Of a stretch of DNA of 6,247 bases, positions 5,433 to 6,247 are shown piece by piece; position 1 is the stretch's first letter; each line of letters opens with the position of its first letter. The notes below the pieces were generated by a model. That model ran no database searches and was not told the DNA's origin. It saw only the letters and a list, made by a program, of their open reading frames with translations. Origin of the DNA: Chloroflexota bacterium (lineage in GTDB: Bacteria; Chloroflexota; Limnocylindria; Limnocylindrales; CSP1-4); assembly GCA_021786915.1 (NCBI GenBank), contig JAJYMP010000782.1, forward strand, positions 1 to 6,247, in the 5' to 3' direction. The position numbers and the translations under genes were made by a program.

Positions 5433-5897
5433 TCAGTGCGGGGCGCGCGCGGCCGCCACGGCGGGCGGGGGTTCCGCGGCGCCCGCGGGCCGGCCGGGCG
5501 GCTCCGGCCAGCGCAGGACGCGGGGGGTGGAGGCCGGCGGCTCGGCCGCGAGGCGCGCCAGCAGGGCCCGCGCCCCTCCGGCCGCCCACGGGAACGCCGC
5601 CAGCCATTCGTCCTGGTCCTGGCCGAACGGGTGCACCAGATTCTCCATCCGGCGCCAGGCGCGGGCCGCCTCCGACGTCTCTACGCTCGACGAGCGCGCG
5701 AGCAGCGGGTCTTCGACCCCGACCGAACCGACCGAACCGACCGCTCCCACGCAGGCGGTTGCTCCGCCACACGCTGTTGCTCCGCCACAGGCGGTTGTCG
5801 TCACCTCCGTCCACGACCTGCTCCGAACCCTCGACCAACTCCGCAGGTCTCTCGCCAGGAGAGCCGGCCCCCTGCAACCTCTGTAGGGCGAGCTCAC
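5433..5897 (-). CDS. hypothetical protein; C-terminal part well supported, start uncertain
   Basis: I do not recognise this protein. The segment from about 5715 down to the TGA at 5433 (from VEDPLLARSS through ARAWRRMENLVHPFGQDQDEW to an Ala/Pro-rich end) looks genuinely coding: about 94% of its codons end in G or C, its amino-acid mix is balanced, and an intrinsic terminator follows. The N-terminal third (5897 to about 5720) is weaker: third-position GC drops to roughly 70% and the DNA is made of 9-bp and 18-bp tandem repeats that read as GSVGSVG and CGGATACGGATA. The GTG at 5897 is only the first possible start. A GTG at 5750, with cggag upstream, would give 105 residues. A frameshift within the repeats joining to another open minus-strand frame (upstream part containing ELALQRLQGAGSPGERPAEL) is also possible. 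Confidence 0.45.
   Translation of the reverse strand: MSSPYRGCRGPALLARDLRSWSRVRSRSWTEVTTTACGGATACGGATACVGAVGSVGSVGVEDPLLARSSSVETSEAARAWRRMENLVHPFGQDQDEWLAAFPWAAGGARALLARLAAEPPASTPRVLRWPEPPGRPAGAAEPPPAVAAARAPH
5721..5747. repeat. 9-bp tandem repeat, about three copies
   Basis: Units gaccgaacc (5721-5729), gaccgaacc (5730-5738) and gaccgctcc (5739-5747). On the minus strand in the hypothetical gene they encode the GSV repeats. They mark the left edge of a repeat-rich zone reaching the end of the window. Confidence 0.85.
5758..5797. repeat. 18-bp tandem repeat with small hairpins
   Basis: Copies beginning gttgctccgccaca start at 5758 and 5776, and a third, diverged copy (gttgtcg) begins at 5794. 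Inside, ggcgg/ccgcc pairs can form short hairpins (5754-5758 with 5764-5768; 5782-5786 with 5790-5794), so the unit has dyad symmetry as well as tandem order. Confidence 0.8.
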
Positions 5898-5920
5898 TCG
5901 GCGGCGCGAGATGACTTTCC

Positions 5921-5950
5921 AGCCCGCGATGGCCTAGCCCGCGATGGCTA
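5921..5950. repeat. 15-bp tandem duplication
   Basis: agcccgcgatggc followed by ct is repeated immediately as agcccgcgatggc followed by ta (5921-5935, 5936-5950), matching at 13 of 15 positions. Confidence 0.85.
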
Positions 5951-5973
5951 CACGTGCCTCGGGGCTCGTCGCG

Positions 5974-6003
5974 GCTCCTCCGCATAACGCTCCTCCGCAT
6001 GAC
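5974..6003. repeat. 15-bp tandem duplication
   Basis: gctcctccgcataac (5974-5988) is followed directly by gctcctccgcatgac (5989-6003), a single mismatch. It has the same period as the duplication 50 bp upstream but an unrelated sequence. Confidence 0.88.
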
Positions 6004-6200
6004 GAATGGGCCTCCGCTATCCCGTCGTCGGTTACAACATCCCATGTCCGCTATGCACATCACATACGATCGGCATCCCCATCGCGGATGCCCAAGCGTT
6101 GCCATGGCACCCTCGCCTACTACCGCCTGCTACGAATTATCCCACGAGACGGCCGCCGTTCCCTCACCAACTTTGGGTAATTGCAAGCGAGCCACGCACG

Positions 6201-6221
6201 CAGAGCCAGAGCCAGAGCCAG
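6201..6221. repeat. 6-bp tandem repeat
   Basis: Three copies of cagagc plus a final cag. The run would encode QS, EP or RA dipeptides in the plus frames, or GS and AL in minus frames; no reading is preferred. Confidence 0.85.
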
Positions 6222-6247
6222 TCGACCTCTCAGCCATCCGACTCCTC

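Larger units (their letters stand above)
5898..6247. other. 350 bp without a confident gene, repeat-bearing and less GC-biased
   Basis: No frame shows the strong third-position GC seen elsewhere. Two plus-strand frames run open to the right edge: one from the ATG at 6006 (MGLRYPVVGYNIPCPLC...) and one from the ATG at 5999. Both have only about 60-65% G or C at third positions, so neither is called. A third plus frame stops at 6178-6180. Visible structure: a 15-bp direct repeat agcccgcgatggc at 5921 and 5936; a 15-bp tandem gctcctccgcat at 5974 and 5989; a 7-bp hairpin ggcatcc/ggatgcc (6072-6078, 6086-6092); and a 6-bp tandem cagagc (6201-6221). The composition suggests non-coding, decayed or acquired DNA, or the end of a gene lying beyond the edge. 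Confidence 0.6.

Noticed and set aside
5527..5886. plus-strand frame ending in a Pro/Thr-rich stretch and a helical segment
   Set aside because: Its end (TPTEPTEPTAP then HDLLRTLDQLRRSLARRA) looks protein-like. However it shares its third codon positions with the minus frame, has no ribosome-binding site, and its first half reads poorly. The terminator at 5398-5425 supports the minus strand.
5720..6221. CRISPR array
   Set aside because: The repeats are short, adjacent, of different sequences and without spacers of constant length. No cas gene is present.
5898..6247. diversity-generating retroelement template/variable repeat
   Set aside because: No long near-identical pair differing at adenines, no reverse transcriptase, and no recognisable variable-protein fold are in the window.

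Overview
The window is very GC-rich. Its coding frames have almost exclusively G or C at third codon positions, and GTG starts are used alongside ATG. Three things fit a high-GC, Gram-positive-like or monoderm lineage: an ECF-type sigma factor coupled to a DUF5667-like membrane protein, a lipoprotein with an Ala/Gln/Thr linker, and a C-terminal LPxTD-plus-membrane-plus-arginine tail. My guess is a Chloroflexota lineage or, second, an actinobacterium. This is an inference from style, not a placement by marker gene.

Layout. Plus strand, 28-4356: a PHP-family phosphoesterase (28-1029, histidinol-phosphatase-like); a lipoprotein with a strong ribosome-binding site (1096-1854); a strong GC hairpin (1867-1899); a sigma-70 family ECF-type factor (1925-2506) overlapping by 4 nt with a single-pass membrane protein that is probably its regulator (2503-3486); and a metallo-beta-lactamase-fold hydrolase (3613-4356). 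A 16-bp perfect hairpin (4368-4402) separates this block from convergent minus-strand genes. Minus strand, read right to left: a poorly defined ORF (5433-5897) ending at a textbook intrinsic terminator (5398-5425), then a perfect TATAAT (5369-5364) driving a two-gene unit. That unit is a membrane-anchored protein of unknown family (5316-4759), overlapping ATGA-style with a small protein carrying a C-terminal membrane segment (4762-4427). The last 350 bases (5898-6247) have no convincing gene. They are less GC-biased and carry several short tandem duplications.

How the genes may work together. The sigma factor and the DUF5667-like protein form the clearest functional pair: a transcription factor and its membrane-bound partner with a long repetitive extracytoplasmic tail. 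The lipoprotein just upstream could be a target or an unrelated cell-surface neighbour. The minus-strand overlapping pair has, when read end to end, the parts of one cell-surface protein: N-terminal membrane/signal segment, ectodomain, low-complexity linker, LPATD motif, hydrophobic segment, Arg tail. It is split by a -1 frame change at the overlap. I regard this as the most interesting item. No CRISPR array, tRNA, rRNA, transposase or recognised defence system is visible.
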